Below, piece after piece: positions 1 to 7,344 of a stretch of 11,697 nucleotides of DNA. Made by a program: the position numbers and the translations under genes. The stretch is from Burkholderiales bacterium (GTDB lineage: Bacteria; Pseudomonadota; Gammaproteobacteria; Burkholderiales; Casimicrobiaceae). Positions within the stretch are counted from its first letter, which is position 1; each line of letters opens with the position of its first letter. The stretch covers positions 1 to 11,697 of the forward strand of contig JANXNO010000396.1 in NCBI GenBank assembly GCA_025354075.1, written 5' to 3'. The notes below the pieces were generated by a model. That model was not told where the DNA came from. It did no database searches and worked only from the letters and a program-made list of their open reading frames with translations.

Positions 1-361
1 TCACGTAGTGACGCGTTTCACCGAAGCAGCTTGTCGGCAAACCCACTTTTTCGACGTAATGGAGCGCGACCCGTTTGCCGACGTTGCGGTTGATGGTTGC
101 TGCGGCGGTTTCGTCCCACACCGTAAAAAAGAACTTTTCGGGCAGGCCGCCGGGCAGGACCACCATGTTCAGCTCCCCCTCCCAAGTCTTGCAGACCCAG
201 CCTTTTTTCGAGAATTTTTGCACCACGCCGGCGCGTTCACCCTCGGAGTAGCTGTAATTCCAGACCGCAAAACCATAGGCTACCGCTAAAACTGCTGCGG
301 CCACGAGGATAAACAACAAGGGCAATATGAACCCGCGCTGTCCGGAATTTTGTGTTTTCAT
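1..361 (-). CDS. Small single-pass membrane protein of unknown function (3' end cut by window)
   Basis: The reading frame runs from an ATG at 361 to the window edge without a stop, so at least 120 residues are present and the C terminus is missing. Residues about 11-33 form one hydrophobic segment (GFILPLLFILVAAAVLAVAY and on). A soluble part follows with a conserved-looking GWVCKTWEGEL stretch and later a single Cys near PTSCFGET. This suggests an inner-membrane protein with its C-terminal part outside the cytoplasm; the two cysteines could pair there, which is inference. An in-frame ATG at 397 would add 12 residues. Neither start has a strong Shine-Dalgarno sequence; 361 is chosen because it sits just before the basic residues and the membrane segment. 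I do not recognise a characterised function. The predicted protein has the codon usage and composition of a real gene. Confidence 0.7.
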   Translation of the reverse strand, partial: MKTQNSGQRGFILPLLFILVAAAVLAVAYGFAVWNYSYSEGERAGVVQKFSKKGWVCKTWEGELNMVVLPGGLPEKFFFTVWDETAAATINRNVGKRVALHYVEKVGLPTSCFGETRHYV

Positions 362-521
362 AATGCGGGACTGGAAAATATTCAGCTTTTGAGACATAAT
401 GTAGGCCGTTGAAAATACAACGCTTTATTGCAGCTCGCAACGTCCATTTCGCACCGGTTCACACTGGTTTTACACGAAATAACAGTGGCTTGATGCGGTG
501 CAAGCGAAACTCAAGGTGTTG

Positions 522-770
522 ATGTCTATGCTCGATCCGAATCAGATCGCCAAATTTCGTCAACAAACGGCGACACCGCGTAAACGCTCGGTGGCCGGCA
601 GTTGGACCAGACTCTGCGGAACCTGTAAGCAGCCCGCGATTATTCGTGGTGGCAAGACGCGTAAAGTAGGTGGCCGCACGGTTTTTACTTGCGCAGGCTG
701 CTTGACCAAATTGCTCGAAAAGCCGGACGACGAGTCGTCGGCCATGACTGGCACCGACGGCGGCGAATAA
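522..770 (+). CDS. Small CxxC/CxxC zinc-ribbon protein of unknown function
   Basis: This 82-residue protein is the only supported plus-strand gene in the window. It has two CxxC pairs, C32-x2-C35 and C57-x2-C60, separated by 21 residues rich in Arg, Lys and Gly. This is the layout of a single zinc ribbon. The N-terminal third is basic (TPRKR) and the last 15 residues are acidic and probably disordered. A nucleic-acid or protein-binding role is possible but not shown. ATG 522 is preferred because AAGG at 513-516 lies five bases upstream. A GTG at 498 (90 residues) and an ATG at 528 are in-frame alternatives. A strong intrinsic terminator follows at 823-851, so the gene is probably monocistronic. 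It is divergent from the membrane-protein gene at 1-361 and convergent with the binding-protein gene at 858-1832. Confidence 0.65.
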   Translation: MSMLDPNQIAKFRQQTATPRKRSVAGSWTRLCGTCKQPAIIRGGKTRKVGGRTVFTCAGCLTKLLEKPDDESSAMTGTDGGE

Positions 771-792
771 TCCGTTACGGTTTCGCCTGATT

Positions 793-810
793 TTCTGGCT
801 TCAACCAGAA
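793..810 (+). repeat. Perfect 6-bp inverted repeat downstream of the zinc-ribbon gene
   Basis: TTCTGG (793-798) and CCAGAA (805-810) form a perfect hairpin with a six-base loop, 22 bases after the stop codon at 770 and just before the main terminator. It has no T tract, so it is not a terminator itself. It may stabilise the transcript 3' end or be chance. Confidence 0.4.
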
Positions 811-822
811 TAACTTGCTTCA

Positions 823-851
823 CCCCGCAGCGTCCTGCGGGGTTTTGTTTT
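823..851 (+). terminator. Rho-independent terminator of the 522-770 gene
   Basis: CCCCGCAG (823-830), loop CGTC, and CTGCGGGG (835-842) make a perfect 8-bp GC-rich stem, followed directly by TTTTGTTTT (843-851). The T tract is on the plus strand, so it terminates the zinc-ribbon gene. On the minus strand the stem is not followed by a T run, so it is at best a weak terminator for the convergent gene ending at 858. Confidence 0.85.
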
Positions 852-857
852 GTCTGC

Positions 858-1832
858 TTAGTCCGCGTAAGCCTTGGCCGCCTGAATAATAGGTGACCAT
901 TTGGTGATTTCTGCTGCCAGCAATGCTTTGGCACCCGCTGAGTTCTGACGGTCAGCCGGCATGATTTCAGCGCCAAGATCCTTCATCTTGGCCGCAAAAC
1001 CGGGATCCTTGATCGCCGCCTGCAACGCCGTTTGCAGCTTGCTCACTACGTCGGCAGGGGTGTTCTTCGGTGCGTACAAAATGTGCCATACACCGACTTC
1101 AAATCCCGGCAGCTCGGTCGCCAATGGTGGCAACTCAGGGAAGTTGGCCAGTTTGCTTTTGCTGGTAACGCCGAACGCCTTGATTTTTCCGCCCTTGATC
1201 TGACCGGTCGTGTTGGTGGTCTGATCGCACATGATGTCGACGTTTCCGCCAAGCAGTGCGGTCATCGCCGGACCGGTGCCCGAGAACGGCACTGTCGTCA
1301 ACTCGGTCTTCATCGCGCTTTGCAGCAGCAAACCACACAAATGTGATGCCGCGCCGACGCCCGCGTTGGCGAGGTTGATTTTGTCCTTGTTAGCTCGGAC
1401 GTAAGCCAGCAGATCCTTGAGATTGGTCTGCGTCGTTTGTGGCTTGGCGATCAGCGTCATGGGCACATCCACGACCGCGCCGATGGGAATGAAGTCTTCC
1501 AGCGGCTTGAAGTCGAGCTTGCGATACAGCGACGGTGCGGTCGACATGCCGATGTGGTGAAACAGCAGCGTATAGCCATCACCTGCAGCGCGAGCGACTT
1601 TGCCTGCACCGATGGTGCCACCGGCACCGCCCACGTTTTCGACAACCATTGCACCCTTGAGCTGCGTGCCCATCGCCTGCGACAACGAGCGCGCAACGAC
1701 GTCGGTCGGGCCACCTGCTGCAAACGGCACGATGACTGAGATCGGCTTGTCGGGATACGCTGCAAACGCGCTGCTGGCGGTCACCACGCAGGCGACGGCG
1801 GCAGCGAGTATTGAAATTTTCTTCAAGAACAT
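858..1832 (-). CDS. Bug-family periplasmic solute-binding protein (TctC-like)
   Basis: This 324-residue protein has a clear Sec signal peptide: MFLKK, a hydrophobic core, and probable cleavage after SAFA (residues 21-24). The mature protein starts with YPDKPISVIVPFAAGGPTD, the hallmark opening of Bug (Bordetella uptake gene) proteins. ENVGGAGGTIGAGKVARA follows near residues 65-82. In this family the protein captures a small organic acid or similar ligand in the periplasm and either feeds a TctAB-type tripartite transporter or acts as a sensor. No TctA or TctB gene is in the window, so this is an orphan and its ligand is unknown. The start at 1832 is chosen over upstream in-frame codons because the signal peptide begins there and GGAG (1847-1844) lies 11 bases upstream. 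It follows tilS after an 87-nt gap that contains a palindrome. Confidence 0.93.
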   Translation of the reverse strand: MFLKKISILAAAVACVVTASSAFAAYPDKPISVIVPFAAGGPTDVVARSLSQAMGTQLKGAMVVENVGGAGGTIGAGKVARAAGDGYTLLFHHIGMSTAPSLYRKLDFKPLEDFIPIGAVVDVPMTLIAKPQTTQTNLKDLLAYVRANKDKINLANAGVGAASHLCGLLLQSAMKTELTTVPFSGTGPAMTALLGGNVDIMCDQTTNTTGQIKGGKIKAFGVTSKSKLANFPELPPLATELPGFEVGVWHILYAPKNTPADVVSKLQTALQAAIKDPGFAAKMKDLGAEIMPADRQNSAGAKALLAAEITKWSPIIQAAKAYAD

Positions 1833-1875
1833 AAAACGGGTATCTCCGGAATTTGATTGTGGTGCGCAACGTCGC

Positions 1876-1894
1876 AAAAAAACGTTGGCCAACG
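1876..1894 (-). promoter_or_regulatory. 12-bp perfect palindrome followed by U7 between tilS and the Bug gene
   Basis: CGTTGGCCAACG (1883-1894) is a perfect palindrome. Read on the minus strand it is followed directly by seven Ts (1882-1876). As RNA the stem could be only about four or five base pairs around a GGCC loop, so as a terminator for tilS it would be weak. As DNA it is a plausible operator for a dimeric regulator controlling the Bug gene, whose ATG is about 50 bases downstream. Confidence 0.4.
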
Positions 1895-1919
1895 CATGTA
1901 CGTTGACTTCACTTTGATT

Positions 1920-3287
1920 TTACGAATGGGGGGGACGGAGCCATGCGGGTTTCCACTTGCACACCCAACCCGGCTCGTTGCCTGAAACGTAAAAGGCTTT
2001 GGCTGTCGCAATGCTTGCCACCGCGGCAATCTCGTCGTTGCACACCAGCAGCGGCCAGGTGCCGCGCACCCACGGCGCTACATTGGCCTGCTGAAAAATG
2101 TTTTTGAGCGCCACATGACCCGAGCGCTCGGACAATGCGACGCCGTCGCCTTCCTGACGCATTCGTACGGTCCACGTTTCGCCGGTACGAGGTGCGCGCA
2201 GCGCGGTCGGTTGTGAGCTACTCATAAAGTTGAGTTCACCCGCGATTATCCCGCCGCATTTGAGCGTGAGCGAGGCTTCACCGGTCCAGATGCACGGCTC
2301 CCAGCGCGGCGAATCATGGGTGAGATGGGCAAGTCCGTGATACACGCGAATCACGCCTTCGTGCGCGCCGCCACGCAGCTCAATAGCCTGGATATCGGTC
2401 ACGCTACCAAGCTGCTTCAGCCATTCGCGCAATGTGTCTGCTGCGGGCGGTTTGACGTTGTGACCGTATAGCCAGAATCGCAGCAGGTTGGCGCGCCGGG
2501 CGTCGCTTAGTGCGTTGAACGTGGCCAGACGGATCGCGCCATCAATCACGCACGCCGCAGCATCAATAACAGCCAGATCATCAAGCAGCTGGGCTGCGTC
2601 GGCCTGATGTTGTGCGGCGCGAAACAACGTAGCCTCCGCTGCCGGAAACGAATCAATCAGTGCGGGCCACACGACATTGCGCAAGCGATTGCGCGAAAAG
2701 CGGTTGTTCGCGTTTGATTCGTCTTCAATCCAGCGTAGCTCGAACTGTTGTGCGTAATGCAGAAGTGCGGCTTTCGGTACGCTCAAAAGCGGGCGAACGT
2801 AACGACATGCAGTGATTGGCATCGCCGCCATGCCCGGCGGGCCCGAGCCGCGCAGCAGTTGCAGCAACAGTGTTTCCGCCTGGTCGCGCGCGTGATGGGC
2901 GAGCACGACAACGTCCACTTGGGCGCGATCCAGAGACGCCATTCGCGCATCGCGTGCGGCGGCTTCGATGCCAGTTCCAGCGTTTTGGTTGACGCTGATC
3001 CGTTCAATGGTGAGCGGCACTGACAGCGAGGCACAGTAAGCCTCGCAGTGTGCGACCCAAACGTCGGCATTGACACTCAAGCCATGATGGACGTGGTGAG
3101 CGCTGAGCGACCATGCGTCACGACTTTTTGCGTGCTCCGCCGCAAGCGCGTGCAACAAAACGGTCGAGTCCGATCCGCCCGAAAACGCTACGCAGACTCG
3201 CGCGCCTGACACCCACTGCGAAGCTGCGAGTGCAACCGCCGTGGCTACAAGGTCGCCGCCCGCGTTACGCGACTTTGAACGCGCCAT
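1920..3287 (-). CDS. tilS: tRNA(Ile)-lysidine synthase
   Basis: TilS attaches lysine to C34 of the AUA-reading isoleucine tRNA using ATP, which switches both its codon and aminoacylation identity; it is a cytoplasmic, essential enzyme. The 455-residue product has the PP-loop ATP site SGGSDS at residues 36-41, [10 protein letters not shown] at 130-139, and a WIEDESN...RNRLRN block at 187-204. All are typical of the catalytic domain. The C-terminal domain includes VRMRQEGD (375-382) and [16 protein letters not shown] (393-408), matching the TilS C-terminal tRNA-recognition region. Length is close to the family norm. The ATG at 3287 lies inside the end of accA (23-nt overlap), with no strong Shine-Dalgarno sequence. 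Translation is therefore probably coupled to accA, a neighbour pair I recall as common in betaproteobacteria. Confidence 0.96.
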   Translation of the reverse strand: MARSKSRNAGGDLVATAVALAASQWVSGARVCVAFSGGSDSTVLLHALAAEHAKSRDAWSLSAHHVHHGLSVNADVWVAHCEAYCASLSVPLTIERISVNQNAGTGIEAAARDARMASLDRAQVDVVVLAHHARDQAETLLLQLLRGSGPPGMAAMPITACRYVRPLLSVPKAALLHYAQQFELRWIEDESNANNRFSRNRLRNVVWPALIDSFPAAEATLFRAAQHQADAAQLLDDLAVIDAAACVIDGAIRLATFNALSDARRANLLRFWLYGHNVKPPAADTLREWLKQLGSVTDIQAIELRGGAHEGVIRVYHGLAHLTHDSPRWEPCIWTGEASLTLKCGGIIAGELNFMSSSQPTALRAPRTGETWTVRMRQEGDGVALSERSGHVALKNIFQQANVAPWVRGTWPLLVCNDEIAAVASIATAKAFYVSGNEPGWVCKWKPAWLRPPHS

Positions 3288-4230
3288 ACCCCGCGAGGCG
3301 CTCGCGTCGCATGCTCAATCGCTTGTCGGGCGTCACCAGTGCCAGCCGCGCATATTCGCTGGCCAACACAGTTTTCAGGTTGCCCATCATCGCCACTGGA
3401 TCGCGGTGCGCGCCGCCCGGTGGCTCCGGCACGATGTGATCAATCAAGCCCAGCGTCTTAAGTCGCTGCGCGGTGATGCCGAGGCTCTCGGCGGCTTCAG
3501 GCGCGCGCTCGGCGCTCTTCCACAAAATGGACGCGCATCCTTCGGGTGAAATCACCGCGTAGGTTGAATATTGCAGCATGATGGTGACGTCGCCCACAGC
3601 AATCGCCAACGCGCCGCCGGAGCCGCCTTCGCCGATAACGGTGACGATGATCGGCGTCTTGAACGCTGCCATTTCCAGCAGGTTGCGACCAATCGCTTCC
3701 GACTGCCCACGCTCCTCCGCGCCCACGCCGGGATACGCGCCGGGCGTGTCCACGAAGGTGAAAATCGGCAACGAAAACTTTTCTGCCATCTTCATCAGAC
3801 GCAACGCTTTACGGTAGCCCTCGGGCCGTGGCATGCCCCAGTTGCGCAGCACTTTTTCTTTGGTGTCGCGGCCTTTTTGATGGCCGATGACCATGCAGCT
3901 GATGCCGTCGAATTTAGCCAACCCACCGACGATGGCCGCATCGTCACCGAAGCTGCGGTCACCGTGCAGTTCCACGAAATCGGTGAACAGACCGTTGGCG
4001 TAATCGAGCGTGTAGGGCCGCTGCGGATGCCGCGCGACTTGCGCGACTTGCCACGGGGTCAGTTTGGAATAAACAGACTTGTTGAGGTCGGCCAGTTTGC
4101 GCGTGAGTTTCTTCAGTTCATCGGATACATCCAGCTTGTCTATGCCGTGATGCAACTCGGTCAATTCATCAATCTTTGCCTGCAATGCCGCGAGCGGTTG
4201 CTCAAAGTCGAGATAAGTTTGTTTTGCCAT
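3265..4230 (-). CDS. accA: Acetyl-CoA carboxylase carboxyltransferase subunit alpha
   Basis: AccA pairs with AccD to transfer the carboxyl group from biotin on AccB to acetyl-CoA, giving malonyl-CoA for fatty-acid synthesis. The product is 321 residues, the normal length. It opens with the typical [18 protein letters not shown]. Further landmarks are RPYTLDY (71-77), [16 protein letters not shown] (82-97), [20 protein letters not shown] (161-180) and the oxyanion-hole glycine motif [10 protein letters not shown] (200-209). The start at 4230 is chosen because it gives the family N terminus; the open frame upstream is not protein-like. There is no obvious Shine-Dalgarno sequence. The upstream membrane-protein gene ends 55 bases before this start, and tilS begins within its last codons, so the three genes are probably cotranscribed. 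accD is not in the window. Confidence 0.97.
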   Translation of the reverse strand: MAKQTYLDFEQPLAALQAKIDELTELHHGIDKLDVSDELKKLTRKLADLNKSVYSKLTPWQVAQVARHPQRPYTLDYANGLFTDFVELHGDRSFGDDAAIVGGLAKFDGISCMVIGHQKGRDTKEKVLRNWGMPRPEGYRKALRLMKMAEKFSLPIFTFVDTPGAYPGVGAEERGQSEAIGRNLLEMAAFKTPIIVTVIGEGGSGGALAIAVGDVTIMLQYSTYAVISPEGCASILWKSAERAPEAAESLGITAQRLKTLGLIDHIVPEPPGGAHRDPVAMMGNLKTVLASEYARLALVTPDKRLSMRRERLAGYGAFKVA

Positions 4231-4285
4231 AGCCGGGATTGTAGGCGGCAGGCAAACCGGGGCCGGATTTGTCGGGTTTTCGCGG

Positions 4286-4645
4286 CTATGGCGTTGTGTT
4301 GTCGCCTTGTCTCGGTGCCAGCATGCCTTTAACTTTGCCATTTGGCAAAGGCGCAAAGCGCGCGGCCAGCATCATGAGTCCGGCAAAAATCATCAACGAC
4401 GGGATGATCAGGCGCGAGCGCCAGCCGAGGTCAAAATACCCGTACCAGCCGATGCCGATCGCGATCAACACCGGCCCCGCCACCATGGACTGCTTGGTCA
4501 GACCATCAAGCAGAATGATCGCCACGCCGGCACCGACCAACGCGATGGCCACGAGCGTGTTCCAGTCGGGAATCCAGCCGTAGTTCCAGCCGAGCATGGC
4601 AAGGCCGCCGGCAATCAGAACGACGGGTAAGGTGGCGTCGCGCAT
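4286..4645 (-). CDS. Four-helix integral membrane protein, LiaI/LiaF-like transmembrane region
   Basis: The 119-residue protein consists almost wholly of four hydrophobic segments at about residues 6-25, 30-48, 55-75 and 80-97, joined by short loops. Its short C-terminal tail is polar. The pattern of Gly-rich helices with paired Trp ([25 protein letters not shown]) resembles the LiaI/LiaF-like transmembrane module found in cell-envelope stress proteins. The resemblance is by eye and the soluble LiaF C-terminal domain is absent. The start at 4645 is fixed by GAGGAG nine bases upstream (4660-4655). The open frame continues further upstream, but that stretch is polar and irregular. The gene ends 55 nt before accA and is likely the first gene of that operon. 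Its role is unknown. Confidence 0.75.
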   Translation of the reverse strand: MRDATLPVVLIAGGLAMLGWNYGWIPDWNTLVAIALVGAGVAIILLDGLTKQSMVAGPVLIAIGIGWYGYFDLGWRSRLIIPSLMIFAGLMMLAARFAPLPNGKVKGMLAPRQGDNTTP

Positions 4646-5153
4646 CGTTATGTTCTCCTCGAATTTGTGTCTCTGTAACGAAGCAGCGGGTTTTGCGTTG
4701 GCATGCTGGATCGTGTGCGGGTTGATGTGAATGGGCGCTGAATTGTGCCGTGTTGTGCGACCAGCGGCAGGGGCTCGCAGCACGTAGCGACATCTGCGAC
4801 TGCGCGTGGCTTGATCTGATGCGCTGGCGCACGGATCGATTTAATCGCCGCAGCTGGATATGTATAGCTTTTAACTGAGAAGGCCACATTTATAGGGCTT
4901 GTTGCTATAAAGGGTAGTTTATCGAGTTATTCAAATTGCGGGATTGAGCCCAATTAGCATCGGGTTCATACGAAAAAGCTGTACCGCCGTGTCTGTATCG
5001 TGCGCGGGCGCAGGGCGGAAGGTCGTTGCTATCGCAGCAACCAGAATCCCGCCAGGCTCAAGCCTAGGCCCATGTGCGTCCGGCGGACTGCCACGCCGGA
5101 ACCGCGCCGATCTATGGCACGTTTGCGGACTTGCTGCGGCAGGTCGCCTCTGA
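4646..5153. other. About 500 nt without a convincing gene
   Basis: Open frames here (for example 4648-4887 and 5029-5313 on the minus strand, and 4944-5153 on the plus strand) have no family resemblance, poor starts and rare codons. The part 4860-4940 is AT-rich and may hold the promoter of the 4645 operon. Minus-strand TTGAAT (4934-4929) and TTTATA (4911-4906) are 17 bases apart, and a TATAAA-like hexamer lies further downstream; all are weak matches. Small inverted repeats are present: GTTGCT/AGCAAC around 5026-5042 and CCGGCG/CGCCGG around 5078-5098. None has a T tract. No tRNA-like T arm or acceptor pairing was found. Confidence 0.5.
4655..4660 (-). promoter_or_regulatory. Shine-Dalgarno sequence deciding the 4645 start
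   Basis: GAGGAG on the minus strand, with a nine-base spacer to the ATG at 4645. It is the strongest ribosome binding site in the window and rules out the longer upstream open frame. Confidence 0.8.
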
Positions 5154-5669
5154 CTAGGGCAGGACTCGATAGAAATACGCTGTGTCGCACAATCCGCCCT
5201 GTGGCAGCAGCGCGAAGCCGGGCACGACGCCGCACCGCTGCCAGCCGAGGCGCGCGTACAAGCGCGCAGCCTCGTCGCTGGCCGTGTCGAGCACCAGCAG
5301 TGACTTGCCGCACTCTCCCGCCACCTGCTCGGCAGCTCGCATCAACCGTTCGCCCAGCCCCAGCCGTCGCGCACGGCGAAGCACCAGCATTTTCGACACA
5401 TCGGCACGGTGTGGTTGATTCTCGGGATGATTGAGCACCAGTTGTACCGTGCCGACGATGCCCGCCTCGTATTCGGCGATCAGCACCGCGCGATCATTGC
5501 GCGAAACGTCTCTGGCTACACCGCGCCAGTATTGCAGTGCCTTTTCAGTCGACAGCGGATGCATGAAGCTCACCGACGCGCCGCCATCCACGCAGTCAAT
5601 CAGCAGCTCGGCAAGCGCCTGCACTTGGTTTTCGGAAATGCTGTTCAGGCGGCGAATGTGAGCATTCAT
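5154..5669 (-). CDS. GNAT-family N-acetyltransferase
   Basis: The 171-residue protein has the GNAT fold signature. An acidic, hydrophobic strand (AVLIAEYEAGIVGTVQLVL, 61-79) leads to VSKMLVLRRARRLGLGERLM (91-110), which contains the acetyl-CoA pyrophosphate loop R-x-x-G-x-G (R101, G104, G106). Later come LLVLDTAS (124-131) and EAARLYARLGWQRCGVVPGF (133-152), the usual C-terminal part of motif B. The substrate cannot be told. The ATG at 5669 follows the stop of the XRE-cupin gene by one base (TGAaATG), implying translational coupling. A TTG at 5681 would give four more residues and an 11-nt overlap but is less likely. The pairing with a regulator suggests that the regulator controls this enzyme in response to a small ligand. 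Confidence 0.9.
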   Translation of the reverse strand: MNAHIRRLNSISENQVQALAELLIDCVDGGASVSFMHPLSTEKALQYWRGVARDVSRNDRAVLIAEYEAGIVGTVQLVLNHPENQPHRADVSKMLVLRRARRLGLGERLMRAAEQVAGECGKSLLVLDTASDEAARLYARLGWQRCGVVPGFALLPQGGLCDTAYFYRVLP

Positions 5670-5670
5670 T

Positions 5671-6303
5671 TCATCTCGCAAAACCCGGCAAAGTCGCGAT
5701 CACCACGGCATAGCGCGCAACCTTGCCGGAAGGGTTATGAAACGTGACGGGGCGATCCAGTACCAGCGCCAGACAGTCGCCCATTCCAAGCTGAAAGTGC
5801 TCGTCTCCGACGGTCACCTCAACTGCGCCTTCCAGCACCCATACTTGCTGCTGGATCAGCGGCTCGCGCATGCCAGTCTCATAGGCAACGCGCGCTTTTG
5901 GCGGAAAGTTCACTTCAACAATCTGGATCGGCGAGCTGACGTGTGTTCCGCCCCTGGCACAGGCAACCATCGGCGACACGTTGCGCCGGACATACCCGGA
6001 ATGAGGGTCTCGCCACAACGCCTGAGCGCTCATCCGCGACACCGGGCCGGCGGTGGGCTGCGGTGCATCGAAAAGCGATGCCAGCGACACGTTAAGGCCT
6101 GTCGCGAGCTTTTCCAACACCACCGCAGTCGGACTGCTCTCGCCGCGTTCAATCAGCGAAATCATCGAGCGACTGACACCGCAATGCGTGGCCAGTGCGT
6201 CCAGCGACAGGCCGCGCGCCGCCCGCAAATCACGCACGCGTTGCGCGATACGCTCCGTGAGCGGGTTGGACGGCTCGTGTAGGTCGGGTGGGTTGTCCTT
6301 CAT
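5671..6303 (-). CDS. XRE-family regulator with C-terminal cupin sensor domain
   Basis: The 210-residue protein has two domains. An XRE helix-turn-helix spans about residues 17-72 (IAQRVRDLRAARGLSLDAL, then THCGVSRSMISLIERGESSP, a textbook recognition-helix region). A small beta-barrel cupin spans about 125-205 (QQVWVLEGAVEVTVGDEHFQ followed by GMGDCLAL). Family members bind a small molecule in the cupin and act as local repressors or activators of amino-acid, polyamine or detoxification genes. The cupin here shows few metal-ligand histidines, so metal binding is doubtful. The ATG at 6303 is preferred over the GTG at 6321 because a good promoter places the -10 box over 6318-6313. It precedes the GNAT gene by one base. 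TGGA/TCCA half-sites overlap the promoter, suggesting autoregulation. Confidence 0.92.
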   Translation of the reverse strand: MKDNPPDLHEPSNPLTERIAQRVRDLRAARGLSLDALATHCGVSRSMISLIERGESSPTAVVLEKLATGLNVSLASLFDAPQPTAGPVSRMSAQALWRDPHSGYVRRNVSPMVACARGGTHVSSPIQIVEVNFPPKARVAYETGMREPLIQQQVWVLEGAVEVTVGDEHFQLGMGDCLALVLDRPVTFHNPSGKVARYAVVIATLPGFAR

Positions 6304-6304
6304 G

Positions 6305-6330
6305 GTGGAAATAGTATCCACAATATTGGA
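6305..6330 (-). promoter_or_regulatory. Candidate operator: alternating TGGA/TCCA half-sites over the promoter
   Basis: Plus-strand TGGA (6306-6309), TCCA (6317-6320) and TGGA (6327-6330) are spaced by seven and six bases. They form two overlapping inverted repeats: GTGGA/TCCAC at 6305-6321, and TCCA/TGGA at 6317-6330. The sites cover the -10 box and spacer of the XRE-cupin promoter, which fits autorepression by its own product. This is inferred from position and symmetry only. Confidence 0.4.
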
Positions 6331-6341
6331 CGAATCGTCAA
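6313..6341 (-). promoter_or_regulatory. Sigma-70-type promoter of the XRE-cupin/GNAT operon, probably leaderless
   Basis: On the minus strand TTGACG (6341-6336) and GATACT (6318-6313) are separated by exactly 17 bases, a good match to the housekeeping consensus (5/6 and 4/6). The expected transcription start lies about 6-8 bases beyond the -10 box, at roughly 6307-6305. That leaves only two to four bases before the ATG at 6303, and no Shine-Dalgarno sequence is present. Confidence 0.6.
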
Positions 6342-6354
6342 TAGACGTGGCGAC

Positions 6355-7323
6355 TCACCGAGCAAACGAGAACGGGAATCGACTTCGCTTGGCGCGATAC
6401 ATGGCACTGTCGGCGCTTTTAATAATCGCCTCGGGCGTGTCACCGTGTCGCGGAAATATCGCGATGCCGATGCTCGCGCTGACATGAAGCTGGATCGTGG
6501 AATCGCCCAGGCTGATCGTGCACGGCGTTTGTATGAGCGTGACCAGCTGTTCAGCAATGGTGGCCAGATCGTGCTCGCTTTCGTATTCCGTCAGGACACA
6601 CAAAAATTCGTCGCCGCCGTGACGGCTCAGGGTGTCATCGTCTCGCGTGCTGTCGGTCAGTCGTGTCGCGATGGTCTTCAGGACAACGTCGCCCGCGTCA
6701 TGGCCGTACTGGTCATTGATTTTTTTGAAATCATCGAGATCGATGAACATCACCGCTAAATGCCAGCCGTGACGTTTGGCCTGGGCTAATCCATGTGCTA
6801 ACCGATCATTTGACAAGGCGCGGTTGGGCAATCCTGTCAGCGGGTCGTGAAAGGACGCGTGACGCGCAGCTTCCTCCCGCTCCGTGACTTCCGCCAGTTG
6901 AATCTCCAGCGCCTGCCGCTCTTGAACGGCCTCCTTCAGCGCATCGTTGACTACAGCCAGCTTGTCTGCCGCCTCCTGCACTTTGACTTCCGCCGTTTCA
7001 CTGATTTCCAGCGCCTGCTCAACATGCGGTGGTGGGCTCGGATGCTGGGTCACCTGCTTAAGCCCCGCGTTGACGGACGACAACCCCTCGGCTGCCTCAT
7101 CCACCAGTCCTTTCACTTCTTCGGTCTGAGCCAGCACCGTGTGCAGCGCTTTGACCGGTCGCGGTTGCCCCGGGGACTTAGGCGTTTTGGTACTCGTGCT
7201 GCGCCCTGGAGAATCTGCTTTTGAATTGATTTTCAGCCACCTGCTTGACGATAATCCGGGCGACATTGCCAGCGCAAATGCGTCGATACTGTGCCTAACC
7301 CAGCTATACGCACTGGATTGCAT
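6355..7323 (-). CDS. GGDEF-domain diguanylate cyclase
   Basis: The enzyme joins two GTP molecules to cyclic di-GMP. The 322-residue protein ends in a complete GGDEF domain (about 155-318). It has DPLTGLPNR (160-168), FIDLDDFKKIND (193-204, metal and base contacts), YGHDAGD (206-212), the active-site HGGDEF (235-240), and SIGIAIF (284-290). An RxxD inhibitory site (R227, D230) lies exactly five residues before GGDEF, so product inhibition is expected. Residues about 62-155 are helical, acidic and probably coiled coil. There is no transmembrane segment, PAS or receiver domain. The first 60 residues are Ser/Pro-rich and the true start is uncertain; ATG 7266 is an alternative. It lies 21 nt downstream of the GNAT gene 7345-7821 and is likely cotranscribed with it. 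Confidence 0.93.
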   Translation of the reverse strand: MQSSAYSWVRHSIDAFALAMSPGLSSSRWLKINSKADSPGRSTSTKTPKSPGQPRPVKALHTVLAQTEEVKGLVDEAAEGLSSVNAGLKQVTQHPSPPPHVEQALEISETAEVKVQEAADKLAVVNDALKEAVQERQALEIQLAEVTEREEAARHASFHDPLTGLPNRALSNDRLAHGLAQAKRHGWHLAVMFIDLDDFKKINDQYGHDAGDVVLKTIATRLTDSTRDDDTLSRHGGDEFLCVLTEYESEHDLATIAEQLVTLIQTPCTISLGDSTIQLHVSASIGIAIFPRHGDTPEAIIKSADSAMYRAKRSRFPFSFAR

Positions 7324-7344
7324 TCCAGTTTCAGAGACCGGTTG

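Noticed and set aside
3571..4332. Long open frame of 253 codons on the plus strand
   Set aside because: It lies opposite accA, whose protein is unmistakable. The plus-strand translation is rich in His, Arg and Gln with no domain, a typical antisense shadow of a GC-rich gene.
4648..4887. Minus-strand open frame of 79 codons just before the membrane-protein gene
   Set aside because: Its end runs through the strong GAGGAG ribosome binding site, and its sequence looks random with no hydrophobic or domain pattern.
4940..4985. Possible tRNA T-arm-like GGTTCATACG on the plus strand
   Set aside because: No matching acceptor stem, D arm or anticodon arm could be placed around it.
5029..5313. Minus-strand open frame of 94 codons running out of the GNAT gene in another frame
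   Set aside because: Over half overlaps the acetyltransferase. The unique part has several rare codons, no ribosome binding site and no recognisable fold.
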